This document shows positions 5,265 through 12,693 of a DNA stretch of 16,118 nucleotides, piece by piece. The DNA is from CAUTUX01 sp963532875 (GTDB lineage Bacteria; Bacillota; Clostridia; Christensenellales; CAG-917). The notes beneath the pieces were generated by a model. It searched no databases, was not told the DNA's origin, and was given only the letters and a program-made list of their open reading frames with translations. The number at the start of each line of letters is the position of its first letter. The stretch's first letter is position 1. The translations under genes were made by a program, and so were the position numbers. Where the stretch lies: contig CAUSLO010000029.1 of NCBI GenBank assembly GCA_963532875.1, forward strand, positions 1 to 16,118. The letters are read 5' to 3'.

Positions 5265-6596
5265 GAAACCTTTATAGTGTTTCATCATTATTTGTGCTTC
5301 TAATTGTTTATGTATTTCAAGTGCAACTGATACTACAATCAACAATCCTGTTGCTGAAAATGCATGACCAAATCCCAACTCGTTTGTGTTCCACCCAGAC
5401 AATCCTCTAAATGCAAGCGATGGTATTAATGCGATTAATGCCAAGAAGAATGCTCCAAACAATGTAATTCTATTGTTTATTTTTCTTAAGTAATCACTTG
5501 TTGGTTTACCTGCTCTGATACCTGGAATAAATCCGCCATACTGTTGTATATTCTTTGATACATCATCAGGATTAAATTGAATTTGTGTGTAGAAGAATGC
5601 GAAGAAGAATATAAACAATATTAAGAATACATAATATACTGCTGTTCCTGTTCCTGCATACTTTGCGAACTGAACCGCTGCATTACTTTGTGGTGCAAAC
5701 AATTGGAATATCATTTGTGGAAATACTACCAAAGATGATGCGAAGATAATTGGCATAACTCCGTTAGCATTTACCTTTATAGGGATATACGTTGATTGCC
5801 CACCATACATCTTATTCCCACGTACTTGTTTTGAATACTGTACATTAACTCTTCTTTCAGATGCTTCGATAAATATTATGAAAATGAATATTGCCACAGT
5901 AATTAATAAGAACCCAAAGATATTCCACAGTTTTTCTAAGTTTTTAGTTGCAAATTTAAACGAACTTGCAAGCGTTATACCTGCTTGAGCAATGATACCA
6001 ACAAAGATAATTATTGATGTTCCATTTCCAATTCCATATTCCGTTATTCTTTCTGAAAGCCACATAACCATACAACTTCCGCCGACTAAGAAGGCAACAA
6101 TAAATGCTTTTGTTAAATATGCCTTTTGTGAATCTGGTTCAATTGTTGGAAATAATGGTTGTACGTTTTTCTTAAATGCAAATACAATTCCAATACCTTG
6201 TACAATAGCTAGAAGAATTGCTATATATCTTGTTATTTGAGTAATTCTTTCTCTCCCAGCCTCACCTTCTTTTGTTAATCTCTGCAATCCAGGAATAACA
6301 ATTGAAAGCAACTGGATAATAATAAATGCATTAATAAATGGTAGAATACCCAACGAAAAAAGCGTTCCCTGTGCTAGAGAACCACCCGATAGCGTTGAAA
6401 GAACTTGAACGAAGTCAAACCCAGTCGTCGCTTTCCCTGTTGTATCTCCCAAAATTTGAGTTAGTAATTGTCCTGTGCTCAAGCCTGGGATTGGGATATA
6501 AGAGCCGATTCTGAATACGAAAATCATAAACAGAGTCATCCATATTTTAATTCTTATATCTTTAGATTTAAATGCATTTTTTATGGTTGCAAACAT
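5256..6596 (-). CDS. secY: Preprotein translocase channel subunit SecY
   Basis: SecY forms the membrane channel for Sec-dependent export and membrane insertion, with SecE, SecG, SecA and the ribosome as partners. The 446 residues show ten hydrophobic spans, beginning at about residue 18 (WMTLFMIFVFRIGSYIPIPG). TEYGIGNGTS (185–194), the cytosolic loop with EASERRVNVQYSKQ (244–257) and the FIPGIRAGKPT loop (356–366, with R361 matching the SecA/ribosome-contacting arginine) are all present. The C terminus ends LEAQIMMKHYKGFLK, as in the family. The ATG lies inside rplO (16-nt overlap); GGTGG (6607–6603) at 6 nt supports this start. An internal promoter overlaps the last codons. Confidence 0.99.
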   Translation of the reverse strand: MFATIKNAFKSKDIRIKIWMTLFMIFVFRIGSYIPIPGLSTGQLLTQILGDTTGKATTGFDFVQVLSTLSGGSLAQGTLFSLGILPFINAFIIIQLLSIVIPGLQRLTKEGEAGRERITQITRYIAILLAIVQGIGIVFAFKKNVQPLFPTIEPDSQKAYLTKAFIVAFLVGGSCMVMWLSERITEYGIGNGTSIIIFVGIIAQAGITLASSFKFATKNLEKLWNIFGFLLITVAIFIFIIFIEASERRVNVQYSKQVRGNKMYGGQSTYIPIKVNANGVMPIIFASSLVVFPQMIFQLFAPQSNAAVQFAKYAGTGTAVYYVFLILFIFFFAFFYTQIQFNPDDVSKNIQQYGGFIPGIRAGKPTSDYLRKINNRITLFGAFFLALIALIPSLAFRGLSGWNTNELGFGHAFSATGLLIVVSVALEIHKQLEAQIMMKHYKGFLK

Positions 6597-7033
6597 ATTT
6601 TTCCACCGCTCTTTTTGGCTTTTTCAATCGCTTTTTTTGAAGCACTTTGAGCAATTATCTTAATCTTCCTCTCTAATTTTCCATTTGCAAGAACTTTTAA
6701 TCCTTGTGGTGCAATTTGTGAAATAAATCCTAATTTCTTCAATTCATGCACATCAATTTCATCTGTACCTTCTGGTAGTCTATTAAAGTCTTCCAAATTA
6801 AGAATATTATATTTTTTTGCAAATCTTGCATTATTGAAACCTATTTTTGGCAAACGACGTGTCATTGGCATTTGACCACCTTCAAAGTTTGGTCTTACTC
6901 CGCCACCACTTCTTGCCCATTGTCCTTTATGTCCCCTTGTAGAAGTTTTACCTGTTCCAGAACCTATTCCACGTCCTACACGTTTAACTTCTCTCTTTTC
7001 GCCTTCACTTGGTCTTAAGTCAGATATCTTCAT
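6581..7033 (-). CDS. rplO: 50S ribosomal protein L15
   Basis: L15 is a late-assembly protein that reaches into the 23S rRNA core. The glycine- and arginine-rich N-terminal region (RVGRGIGSGTGKTSTRGHKGQWARSG, about 19–44) and the RRLPKIGF motif are typical, and 150 residues is a normal length. Its ATG shares one base with the rpmD stop (TAATG), a sign of coupled translation. At the 3' end it overlaps the secY start by 16 nt, so its last residues (KICLQP) differ from the common VEVI-type ending because the DNA also encodes the secY start and RBS. Confidence 0.98.
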   Translation of the reverse strand: MKISDLRPSEGEKREVKRVGRGIGSGTGKTSTRGHKGQWARSGGGVRPNFEGGQMPMTRRLPKIGFNNARFAKKYNILNLEDFNRLPEGTDEIDVHELKKLGFISQIAPQGLKVLANGKLERKIKIIAQSASKKAIEKAKKSGGKICLQP

Positions 7034-7239
7034 TATGCTTCCTCCACCTTTACTAAATGTGAAACTACACGAAGCATTCCACGCAATACTTCTGTATCAT
7101 TCAACACATTTGATGAGCCAATCTTTCTTAAGCCTAACGCTTCAACAGTTGCTTTTTGTTTTTGCAAACTGCCAATTGTGCTCTTAACTAATGTGATTTT
7201 TACTTTCTTTACATTTTTATCAACTGCTTTCTTTGCCAT
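7033..7239 (-). CDS. rpmD: 50S ribosomal protein L30
   Basis: L30 is a small large-subunit protein with a ferredoxin-like fold. The signature runs from VKITLVKSTIGSLQKQKATVEALGLRKIGSS through NVLNDTEVLRGMLRVVSHLVKVEE. At 68 residues it is longer than the usual 58–60 because of a Lys-rich N-terminal extension of about 11 residues (MAKKAVDKNVK). It follows rpsE by 10 nt and overlaps the rplO start by one base. Confidence 0.98.
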   Translation of the reverse strand: MAKKAVDKNVKKVKITLVKSTIGSLQKQKATVEALGLRKIGSSNVLNDTEVLRGMLRVVSHLVKVEEA

Positions 7240-7249
7240 CTTAAACCTC

Positions 7250-7756
7250 TTATGCTTTGATGTCTACACCACGAAGTGCTGCAATCTCCTCAGCATTTCT
7301 CAAATTTTTCAATCCTTCTAGAGTTGCTTTTGCACAGTTAATTGGGTTACTTGTTCCAAGAGACTTTGTTCTAATATCTTGAATACCTGAAACCTCCAAA
7401 ACCAATCTAACTGGACCACCTGCGATAACTCCCGTACCTTCTTGTGCTGGAATTAATAAAACAGATCCTCTACCAAATTTACCAACTGTCTTGTGTGGTA
7501 TTGTTGTATCCTTCAATGCAATTTTTACCATATTCTTCTTTGCAAGTTGTGTTGCTTTTTCGATTGCTTCTGGAACTTCTGCCGCCTTTCCTAATCCAAG
7601 ACCTACGCTTCCATTTCCGTCGCCAACAACAACAAGAGCCGAGAAACGCATTGTTCTACCACCCTTAACAACCTTAGTTACTCTATTAACATTAATTAAC
7701 TTGCTTTGTATTGAATCAGTTTCTTCGTTTCTTCTATTTCCCTTTCTCTCTGCCAT
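7250..7756 (-). CDS. rpsE: 30S ribosomal protein S5
   Basis: S5 lines the mRNA entry region and affects decoding accuracy. The double-stranded RNA-binding-like domain (about 14–77, with RVTKVVKGGRTMRFSALVVVGDGNG) and the C-terminal S5 domain (TGVIAGGPVRLVLEVSGIQDI, then KSLGTSNPINCAKATLEGL) are complete. The length of 168 is normal. It lies between rplR (9 nt upstream) and rpmD (10 nt downstream), in conserved spc order. Confidence 0.99.
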   Translation of the reverse strand: MAERKGNRRNEETDSIQSKLINVNRVTKVVKGGRTMRFSALVVVGDGNGSVGLGLGKAAEVPEAIEKATQLAKKNMVKIALKDTTIPHKTVGKFGRGSVLLIPAQEGTGVIAGGPVRLVLEVSGIQDIRTKSLGTSNPINCAKATLEGLKNLRNAEEIAALRGVDIKA

Positions 7757-7765
7757 ACTTATCTC

Positions 7766-8134
7766 CTAAAATACCAAACCAGCTTTTCTTGCTGCATCTG
7801 CTATAGCCTGAACTCTTCCTGTATAAAGATATCCGCTTCTGTCGAAAACAATTTCTTTATATCCCGCTGCGATTGCACGTTCGGCGACTTTTTCACCAAC
7901 AAACGTTGCTGCTTCTGTTTTTGTCATCTTTGCAACTTTCTTTGCAATTTCTTTTTCTAGTGTAGAAGCAGAACAAACTGTAACTTGTTTTACATCGTCA
8001 ATTAATTGTACAGAAATGTTATTTAGACTTCTATATACAGATAAACGTGGTCTTTCTGTTGTTCCAGAAATTTTCTTTCTAACTCTCTTATGACGAATAA
8101 CTCTATCTTTGTTTTTATCAATTTTATTAATCAT
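7766..8134 (-). CDS. rplR: 50S ribosomal protein L18
   Basis: L18 binds 5S rRNA and helps dock it on the large subunit with L5. The basic N terminus (DRVIRHKRVRKKISGTTERPRLSVYRS) and the C-terminal signature (AAGYKEIVFDRSGYLYTGRVQAIADAARKAGLVF) are complete at a normal 122 residues. It lies 9 nt after rplF and 9 nt before rpsE. Confidence 0.99.
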   Translation of the reverse strand: MINKIDKNKDRVIRHKRVRKKISGTTERPRLSVYRSLNNISVQLIDDVKQVTVCSASTLEKEIAKKVAKMTKTEAATFVGEKVAERAIAAGYKEIVFDRSGYLYTGRVQAIADAARKAGLVF

Positions 8135-8143
8135 ATTCTACCT

Positions 8144-8683
8144 CTATTTACCAGCCTTCTTGCCTTCCTTTCTCAATACAACTTCATCTTTATAATGAAT
8201 GCCGTATCCATGGTATGGCTCTACTGGCTTTTTCAATTTGATTGTAGCAGCAATTTGTCCTACAAGTTCCTTATCAATTCCTTTAACTACCAACTCTAAT
8301 GGTGCTGGTAACGCAAAAGAAATTCCTTGTGGTGCTTCGATTTCTACTGGGTGTGAAAAACCAATGTTCATTACTAACTTCTTTCCATTAATTGCCATCT
8401 TGTAACCTACACCGCTAACTACTAAAGCCTTTTCAAATTCCTTAACTACACCAGTAACCATATTTTGTACTAATGCTCTGTATAAACCGTGTAAAGCTCT
8501 TACTTCTTTGTCATCACTACTTCTAGAAAGAAGAACTTGATTGTTTTCTACAACTATTGTTATACGAGAATCATATTCTTTTTCTAATTGTCCCAAAGGT
8601 CCTTTAACAGTTACTTTATTATTTGCAACTGATACTGTAACGCCATTTGGTATTGTAATTGGTGCTCTTCCTATTCTTGACAT
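8144..8683 (-). CDS. rplF: 50S ribosomal protein L6
   Basis: L6 sits near the factor-binding centre and the sarcin-ricin loop. Two tandem L6 repeats are visible (about 8–82 and 90–164). MSRIGRAPITIPNGVTV opens the protein, and the C-terminal signature KKPVEPYHGYGIHYKDEVVLRKEGKKAGK closes it. The length of 179 is normal. It follows rpsH by 9 nt and precedes rplR by 9 nt. Confidence 0.99.
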   Translation of the reverse strand: MSRIGRAPITIPNGVTVSVANNKVTVKGPLGQLEKEYDSRITIVVENNQVLLSRSSDDKEVRALHGLYRALVQNMVTGVVKEFEKALVVSGVGYKMAINGKKLVMNIGFSHPVEIEAPQGISFALPAPLELVVKGIDKELVGQIAATIKLKKPVEPYHGYGIHYKDEVVLRKEGKKAGK

Positions 8684-8692
8684 CTTTCCCTC

Positions 8693-9082
8693 CTACCATA
8701 TATAAGCAAGGATTTCACCACCAACGTGTTTTTCTCTTGCTTCACTATCTGACATTACACCTTTTGAAGTAGATACAATTGCAATCCCCATTCCGTTTAA
8801 AACTTTTGGTAACTCTGCAACATTTGAATACATTCTCAAACCTGGTTTTGAAACTCTTTCTAAACCAGTGATAACGTTCTTTTTATCTACATACTTTAAT
8901 TCAATTACGATAGTGTTTTGTACTGGATTTTCTACTATCTCAAATCCTTTAATGTAACCTTCTCTTAGTAAAATTTCTGCAATCGCAAGTTTCTCTTTAC
9001 TTTGAGGAATTTCAACATCTTTATGTTTTGCTACAATCGCATTTCTTATTCTTGTTAGCATATCTGCTATTGGGTCTGTCAT
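8693..9082 (-). CDS. rpsH: 30S ribosomal protein S8
   Basis: S8 is a primary binder of the 16S rRNA central domain. In E. coli it represses the spc operon by binding an mRNA mimic near rplE; I did not identify such a site here. MTDPIADMLTRIRNA at the N terminus and the C-terminal GIAIVSTSKGVMSDSEAREKHVGGEILAYIW, with the conserved STSKGVM loop, identify it. 129 residues is close to the usual 131–132. It lies 10 nt after rpsZ. Confidence 0.99.
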   Translation of the reverse strand: MTDPIADMLTRIRNAIVAKHKDVEIPQSKEKLAIAEILLREGYIKGFEIVENPVQNTIVIELKYVDKKNVITGLERVSKPGLRMYSNVAELPKVLNGMGIAIVSTSKGVMSDSEAREKHVGGEILAYIW

Positions 9083-9092
9083 TCTCTGCCTC

Positions 9093-9278
9093 CTACCAAC
9101 TTGCTTTCTTTACGCCAGGAATTTGACCATTATATGCCAATTCTCTGAAACAAACTCTGCAAATTCCGTACTTTTTCAATACTGCATGTGGACGTCCACA
9201 AAGATTGCAACGAGTATACTCACGAGTTGAAAACTTTTGTTTTCTTTGTTGTTTAACTTTCATCGCTGTTTTTGCCAT
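9093..9278 (-). CDS. rpsZ: 30S ribosomal protein S14, short zinc-binding form
   Basis: S14 binds the 30S head late in assembly. This is the 61-residue type Z form with a C24-x2-C27 … C40-x2-C43 zinc ribbon (YTRCNLCGRP and GICRVCF), ending NGQIPGVKKASW. The S14 of E. coli is about 100 residues and lacks zinc. The in-operon zinc form is the rule in Gram-positive bacteria. It lies between rplE (11 nt) and rpsH (10 nt). Confidence 0.99.
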   Translation of the reverse strand: MAKTAMKVKQQRKQKFSTREYTRCNLCGRPHAVLKKYGICRVCFRELAYNGQIPGVKKASW

Positions 9279-9289
9279 AACTATATCTC

Positions 9290-9874
9290 CTATTTAGCAA
9301 ATGGCATACCCATAAGTTGTAACAACTCGCATGCCTCTGCATCAGTCTTTGCTGATGTAACTATACAAATATCAAAACCACGTATTTTCTCTATTTGGTC
9401 ATATTGAATTTCTGGGAATATCAATTGTTCTTTAACTCCCAAAGCATAATTGCCTCTTCCATCAAATGACTTCTTAGATACACCTCTAAAGTCTCTAACT
9501 CTTGGTAATGCTATTGATGTGAACTTCTCAAAGAAATCATACATTCTCTTTCCTCTCAAAGTTACCTTTGCACCAACGCTCATTCCTTCTCTAACTTTAA
9601 AGTTCGCTACGCTCTTTTTTGCTCTTGTGATAACTGGCTTTTGACCTGCAATTAACTTTAATTCATCAACTGCTAGATTTAAAGACTTATGACTATCCTT
9701 GCAATCGCCAAGCCCCATGTTTAAAACGATTTTCTCGATTTTTGGAACTTCCATTACGTTCTTGTAACCAAACTTCTTTGTTAACTCTGCAACTACCTTC
9801 TCTTCGTATAAAGCCTTAAGTCTGTTTTTATCGGTTGTAGTTGCTTTAACAACCTGATCTTTCTTTGTCGCCAC
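9290..9874 (-). CDS. rplE: 50S ribosomal protein L5, GTG start
   Basis: L5 binds 5S rRNA and contacts P-site tRNA and S13. The core begins at NRLKALYEEKVVAELTKKFGYKNVMEVPKIEKIVLNMGLGD and ends with FDICIVTSAKTDAEACELLQLMGMPF. The start codon is GTG (9874–9872), with GGAGG 6 nt upstream. This start gives a Lys/Thr-rich N-terminal extension of about 15 residues and a length of 194 rather than the usual 179–180. There is no other well-placed start nearer the core, so the extension is likely real. It lies 13 nt after rplX. Confidence 0.98.
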   Translation of the reverse strand: MATKKDQVVKATTTDKNRLKALYEEKVVAELTKKFGYKNVMEVPKIEKIVLNMGLGDCKDSHKSLNLAVDELKLIAGQKPVITRAKKSVANFKVREGMSVGAKVTLRGKRMYDFFEKFTSIALPRVRDFRGVSKKSFDGRGNYALGVKEQLIFPEIQYDQIEKIRGFDICIVTSAKTDAEACELLQLMGMPFAK

Positions 9875-9887
9875 TATTTACCTCCAA

Positions 9888-10322
9888 CTATTTGTTTTCT
9901 TCTTTTGTTTCTGTTTTCTTTTTAGCCTTTGCTGTTGCTTCTTTATCTGATTTCTTTGCAACTTTCTTGGCTACTTTCTTATCTTCTTTTGTAAACTCTA
10001 AAACTGCTCCGCATTTTGCACAAACTCTTGCGTTTGTTGTTTTCCCTTTATCGTCCTTGCCAACAATATGTTTTACTCTTACTGGTTTGTTACATTTTTC
10101 ACAAATTGGCATAACGTTTGAAATATCAATTGGAGCCTCTTGCTTTATAATTCCACCTGAATCTTGTGCACTTCTTGGTTTCTTTGCCTTTGAAACAATG
10201 TTGATCCCTTCAACAATAACTCTATGTGCGTCTGGGTTAACCATTAATACTATGCCAGATTTTCCTTTTTCTTTTCCAGCAATCACCATTACTTTGTCAT
10301 CTTTCTTAATACTTGTATTCAT
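9888..10322 (-). CDS. rplX: 50S ribosomal protein L24 with Lys-rich C-terminal tail
   Basis: L24 starts 50S assembly and sits at the exit-tunnel rim. The KOW segment (about 6–40: KKDDKVMVIAGKEKGKSGIV) and the two CxxC pairs common in Firmicute L24 (C74/C77 in ICEKCNKP and C101/C104 in VCAKCG) are present. The core ends near residue 109. About 35 further residues form a low-complexity Lys/Ala/Glu tail with repeated KKVAKK units, so the protein is 144 residues against a usual 100–108. The tail is in frame and ends 13 nt before the rplE start, so it is not a frameshift artefact. It probably extends as a disordered basic arm at the tunnel exit (inference). Confidence 0.98.
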   Translation of the reverse strand: MNTSIKKDDKVMVIAGKEKGKSGIVLMVNPDAHRVIVEGINIVSKAKKPRSAQDSGGIIKQEAPIDISNVMPICEKCNKPVRVKHIVGKDDKGKTTNARVCAKCGAVLEFTKEDKKVAKKVAKKSDKEATAKAKKKTETKEENK

Positions 10323-10330
10323 GATTCCTC

Positions 10331-10699
10331 CTAAAGCACTTCTGGAGCCAATGAGATAATCTTCATAAAGTCTTTTTCACGAAGTTCTCTTGCAATAGGC
10401 CCAAAAATACGTGTTCCTTGTGGTTGTTTTTGATTATCTATAATAACTGCTGCGTTATCATCAAATCTTATATAACTACCATCTTGACGTTGTTGTCCAT
10501 ATGTTGTACGAACAACTACTGCCTTTACAACATCTCCTTTCTTTACCTTTCCTCCAGGTATTGCTGTTTTAACAGAAGCAACAATGATGTCTCCAATTCC
10601 AGCACTTCTGCGAACAGAGCCACCAAGTACTCTTATACACATAATTTCCTTTGCTCCACTGTTATCAGCTACTTTTAATCTTGATTGTGGTTGTATCAT
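10331..10699 (-). CDS. rplN: 50S ribosomal protein L14
   Basis: L14 forms an intersubunit bridge with 16S rRNA and binds the silencing factor RsfS in many bacteria. MIQPQSRLKVADNSGAKEI at the N terminus, the GDIIVASVKTAIPGGKVKKGDVVKAVVVRT segment and DNAAVIIDNQKQPQGTRIFGPIARELR identify it. Its 122 residues are the family's standard length. It is the first gene of the spc segment, 12 nt after rpsQ. No separate promoter is evident here, so S10 and spc are probably one transcript. Confidence 0.99.
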   Translation of the reverse strand: MIQPQSRLKVADNSGAKEIMCIRVLGGSVRRSAGIGDIIVASVKTAIPGGKVKKGDVVKAVVVRTTYGQQRQDGSYIRFDDNAAVIIDNQKQPQGTRIFGPIARELREKDFMKIISLAPEVL

Positions 10700-10711
10700 T
10701 TTTTACCTCTC

Positions 10712-10972
10712 TTACTTAGCCTTTTCAATTATCTCAACAAGTCTCCAGCATTTGTCTTTTGACAAAGGTCTTGTTTCAACAACACGAACTTTATCTCCTA
10801 TACCGCATTCATTCTTTTCATCGTGTGCTTTCAACTTTTTTGTTAATTTAATTGTCTTTTTATATAGTGGGTGTTTAACTCTTTCAACGATTGCAACAAC
10901 TATTGTTTTGTCCATCTTGTCTGAGACTACCATCCCAACTCTTTCTTTTCTTAAATTTCTCGTGTTTTCCAT
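10712..10972 (-). CDS. rpsQ: 30S ribosomal protein S17
   Basis: S17 is an early 16S 5'-domain binder with an OB fold. RKERVGMVVSDKMDKTIVVAIVERVKHPLYKK and GDKVRVVETRPLSKDKCWRLVEII are the family's core segments. Its 86 residues are normal. It closes the S10 segment, 11 nt after rpmC and 12 nt before rplN. Confidence 0.99.
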   Translation of the reverse strand: MENTRNLRKERVGMVVSDKMDKTIVVAIVERVKHPLYKKTIKLTKKLKAHDEKNECGIGDKVRVVETRPLSKDKCWRLVEIIEKAK

Positions 10973-10983
10973 TTCTTCACCAC

Positions 10984-11193
10984 CTATTTATTGCTGTTTG
11001 CGTTAGCAATTTCATGCTGTCTAATTGCAGTTTTTACACGTGCGATATCATGTCTAGTTTGAGCAATAACCATTGGATTTGGTAACTGATTTGTTGCATG
11101 TTGAAAACGCAAATTAAATAGTTGTTCTTTTAATTCTTTTAACTTTGTTTGCAATTCTGCATCTGTCATTTCAAAAAACTTCTTTGATTTCAT
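10984..11193 (-). CDS. rpmC: 50S ribosomal protein L29
   Basis: L29 lies at the tunnel exit beside L23 and forms part of the docking site for signal recognition particle and trigger factor. The protein is a two-helix hairpin, with FEMTDAELQTKLKELKEQLFNLRFQHATNQLPNP in the first half and the TRHDIARVKTAIRQHE motif in the second. Its 69 residues are normal. Its ATG overlaps the rplP stop by 4 nt (ATGA), suggesting coupled translation. Confidence 0.98.
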   Translation of the reverse strand: MKSKKFFEMTDAELQTKLKELKEQLFNLRFQHATNQLPNPMVIAQTRHDIARVKTAIRQHEIANANSNK

Positions 11194-11627
11194 GCTTCAC
11201 CGCCTTCTTGAGCAACTGTCTCTTCTTTCTTAACAAACTTTGTTTTAATTGGAAGTTTGTGTGCAGCCAATCTTAATGCTTCTCTGGCTACTTCTTCTTC
11301 CACACCAGCAATCTCAAACATAATTCTTTGTGGTTTAACAACTGCTACCCAATATTCTGGAGCACCTTTACCACTACCCATACGAGTTTCGGCAGGTTTC
11401 TTAGTTACTGGTTTGTGTGGGAATATATTTATCCAAACTTGTCCACCACGTTTAATATATCTTGTCATAGCAATACGAGCGGCTTCTATTTGGTTTGAAG
11501 TAATCCATGCTGGTTCAAGTGCCATCAAACCGAAATCTCCGTATGCAATTATATTGCCTCTTGTCGCCTTACCTGTCATTCTTCCACGATGTTGACGACG
11601 TCTTTTAACACGTTTTGGCATTAACAT
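11190..11627 (-). CDS. rplP: 50S ribosomal protein L16
   Basis: L16 helps form the A-site of the large subunit and is needed for late assembly. The start MLMPKRVKRRRQHRGRMTGKA is the classic family opening, and GQVWINIFPHKPVTKKPAETRMGSGKGAPEYWVAVVKPQRIMFE is the conserved core. The length of 145 is normal. Its ATG shares one base with the rpsC stop (TAATG), and its 3' end overlaps rpmC by 4 nt, so three genes are stitched together at these junctions. Confidence 0.99.
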   Translation of the reverse strand: MLMPKRVKRRRQHRGRMTGKATRGNIIAYGDFGLMALEPAWITSNQIEAARIAMTRYIKRGGQVWINIFPHKPVTKKPAETRMGSGKGAPEYWVAVVKPQRIMFEIAGVEEEVAREALRLAAHKLPIKTKFVKKEETVAQEGGEA

Positions 11628-12289
11628 TATCTATTTCCTCCTTCTAAAGGATTCTTTCCTAAAATTTCACCTTTGTATACCCAGCACTTTACTCCAATTG
11701 CTCCGAATGTTGTATGTGCTGTTGCTGTACCATAATTAATATCTGCTCTTAATGTTTGAAGTGGTATTGATCCTTCGTGATAACTTTCACTTCTTGCAAT
11801 TTCTGCTCCATCAAGTCTTCCAGAAACAATTAACTTAACTCCTTTAACGCCAGCCTTCATTGCTCTAGACATTGCTTGCTTCATTGCTCTTCTGAATGAT
11901 GTTCTTCCTTCTAATTCTTTTGCTACATTAAGTGCCAAGATTTTTGCATCTGCATCTGGATTTTTTACTGGAATAATATCCAAAGCAAGTTCCTTACCAC
12001 CTGCAATTTTCTTCAATTCTTTTGTTATTGTATGTGCTGTTTCTCCTTTATCTCCGATAAGAAGTGCAACCTTAGATGTTAAGATTTCTACTTTAACAAA
12101 ATTGTTTGCTGATCTTTCAATTGAAATTCTTGAGATACTTGCATCTTTATAGTTAGTGAGAATATGTTTTCTGATTTTCGCATCTTCTGCAATGTTTGCT
12201 GCAAAATGCTTTTTATCAGCAATCCATTTCGACTCCCATTGTCTAATAATACCTGTTCTTAAACCATTTGGATTTACTTTTTGTCCCAC
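11627..12289 (-). CDS. rpsC: 30S ribosomal protein S3, GTG start
   Basis: S3 lies at the mRNA entry tunnel and takes part in helicase activity and decoding. MGQKVNPNGLRTGIIRQWESKW at the N terminus, a KH domain with its GxxG loop reading GDKG (about residues 78–81), and the C-terminal S3 domain (GVKLIVSGRLDGAEIARSE … LRADINYGTATAHTTFGAIGVKCW) are complete at 220 residues. The start is GTG (12289–12287), with a GAGGGGG Shine-Dalgarno upstream. It follows rplV by only 3 nt and overlaps rplP by one base. Confidence 0.99.
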   Translation of the reverse strand: MGQKVNPNGLRTGIIRQWESKWIADKKHFAANIAEDAKIRKHILTNYKDASISRISIERSANNFVKVEILTSKVALLIGDKGETAHTITKELKKIAGGKELALDIIPVKNPDADAKILALNVAKELEGRTSFRRAMKQAMSRAMKAGVKGVKLIVSGRLDGAEIARSESYHEGSIPLQTLRADINYGTATAHTTFGAIGVKCWVYKGEILGKNPLEGGNR

Positions 12290-12292
12290 AGA

Positions 12293-12685
12293 CTACCCCC
12301 TCACCTTAGTATCTAATACCACTGTAATATGTGATGTTCTCTTTAAGATTCTAAACATAGACCCTCTTGCTCTTGGTTGTACTCTCTTAAGTACTGGACC
12401 ATCATTTGCATAGCACTCTGCTACGAACAAATCTTCTTTTGCTAAGTTCATGTTGTTCTCACCATTTGCAATTGCACTCTTTAAAACTTTCAATACAACT
12501 GGGCATGCTGCCTTTCTTGTATTCTTTAAGAATGCTTCTGCTTCTGTTGCATCCATTCCACGGATTTGATCAAGAACAATTCTTACCTTAAATGAAGATA
12601 TTCTAATATATCTTGCTATTGCATGAGGTCTCTTTTCTGAAATCTCTGCTATCTTCTCTGCTTTAAGTCTTTCTCTTGTTGCCAT
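12293..12685 (-). CDS. rplV: 50S ribosomal protein L22
   Basis: L22 has a long hairpin that lines the exit tunnel at its narrow point. The body (AIARYIRISSFKVRIVLDQIRGMDATEAEAFL … VLKSAIANGENN) and the tunnel hairpin (DGPVLKRVQPRARGSMFRILKRTSHITVVL) are complete. An N-terminal extension of about 19 charged residues (MATRERLKAEKIAEISEKR) brings it to 130 instead of about 110–115. Similar extensions occur in other Clostridia. It lies between rpsS (8 nt) and rpsC (3 nt). Confidence 0.98.
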   Translation of the reverse strand: MATRERLKAEKIAEISEKRPHAIARYIRISSFKVRIVLDQIRGMDATEAEAFLKNTRKAACPVVLKVLKSAIANGENNMNLAKEDLFVAECYANDGPVLKRVQPRARGSMFRILKRTSHITVVLDTKVRG

Positions 12686-12693
12686 GTATCCTC

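Noticed and set aside
6806..6811. TATAAT on the minus strand inside rplO
   Set aside because: No -35-like hexamer lies 16–18 nt upstream, so it is a chance match in coding DNA.
9865..10359. 164-codon open frame on the plus strand, rich in Phe, Leu and Ser
   Set aside because: It is antisense to rplX. Lys codons of the L24 tail read backwards as Phe and Leu, which creates a long open frame. There is no RBS or family match.
10584..11006. 140-codon open frame on the plus strand
   Set aside because: It lies antisense to rplN and rpsQ, both of which are unmistakable conserved genes; it is a shadow frame with no initiation signals.
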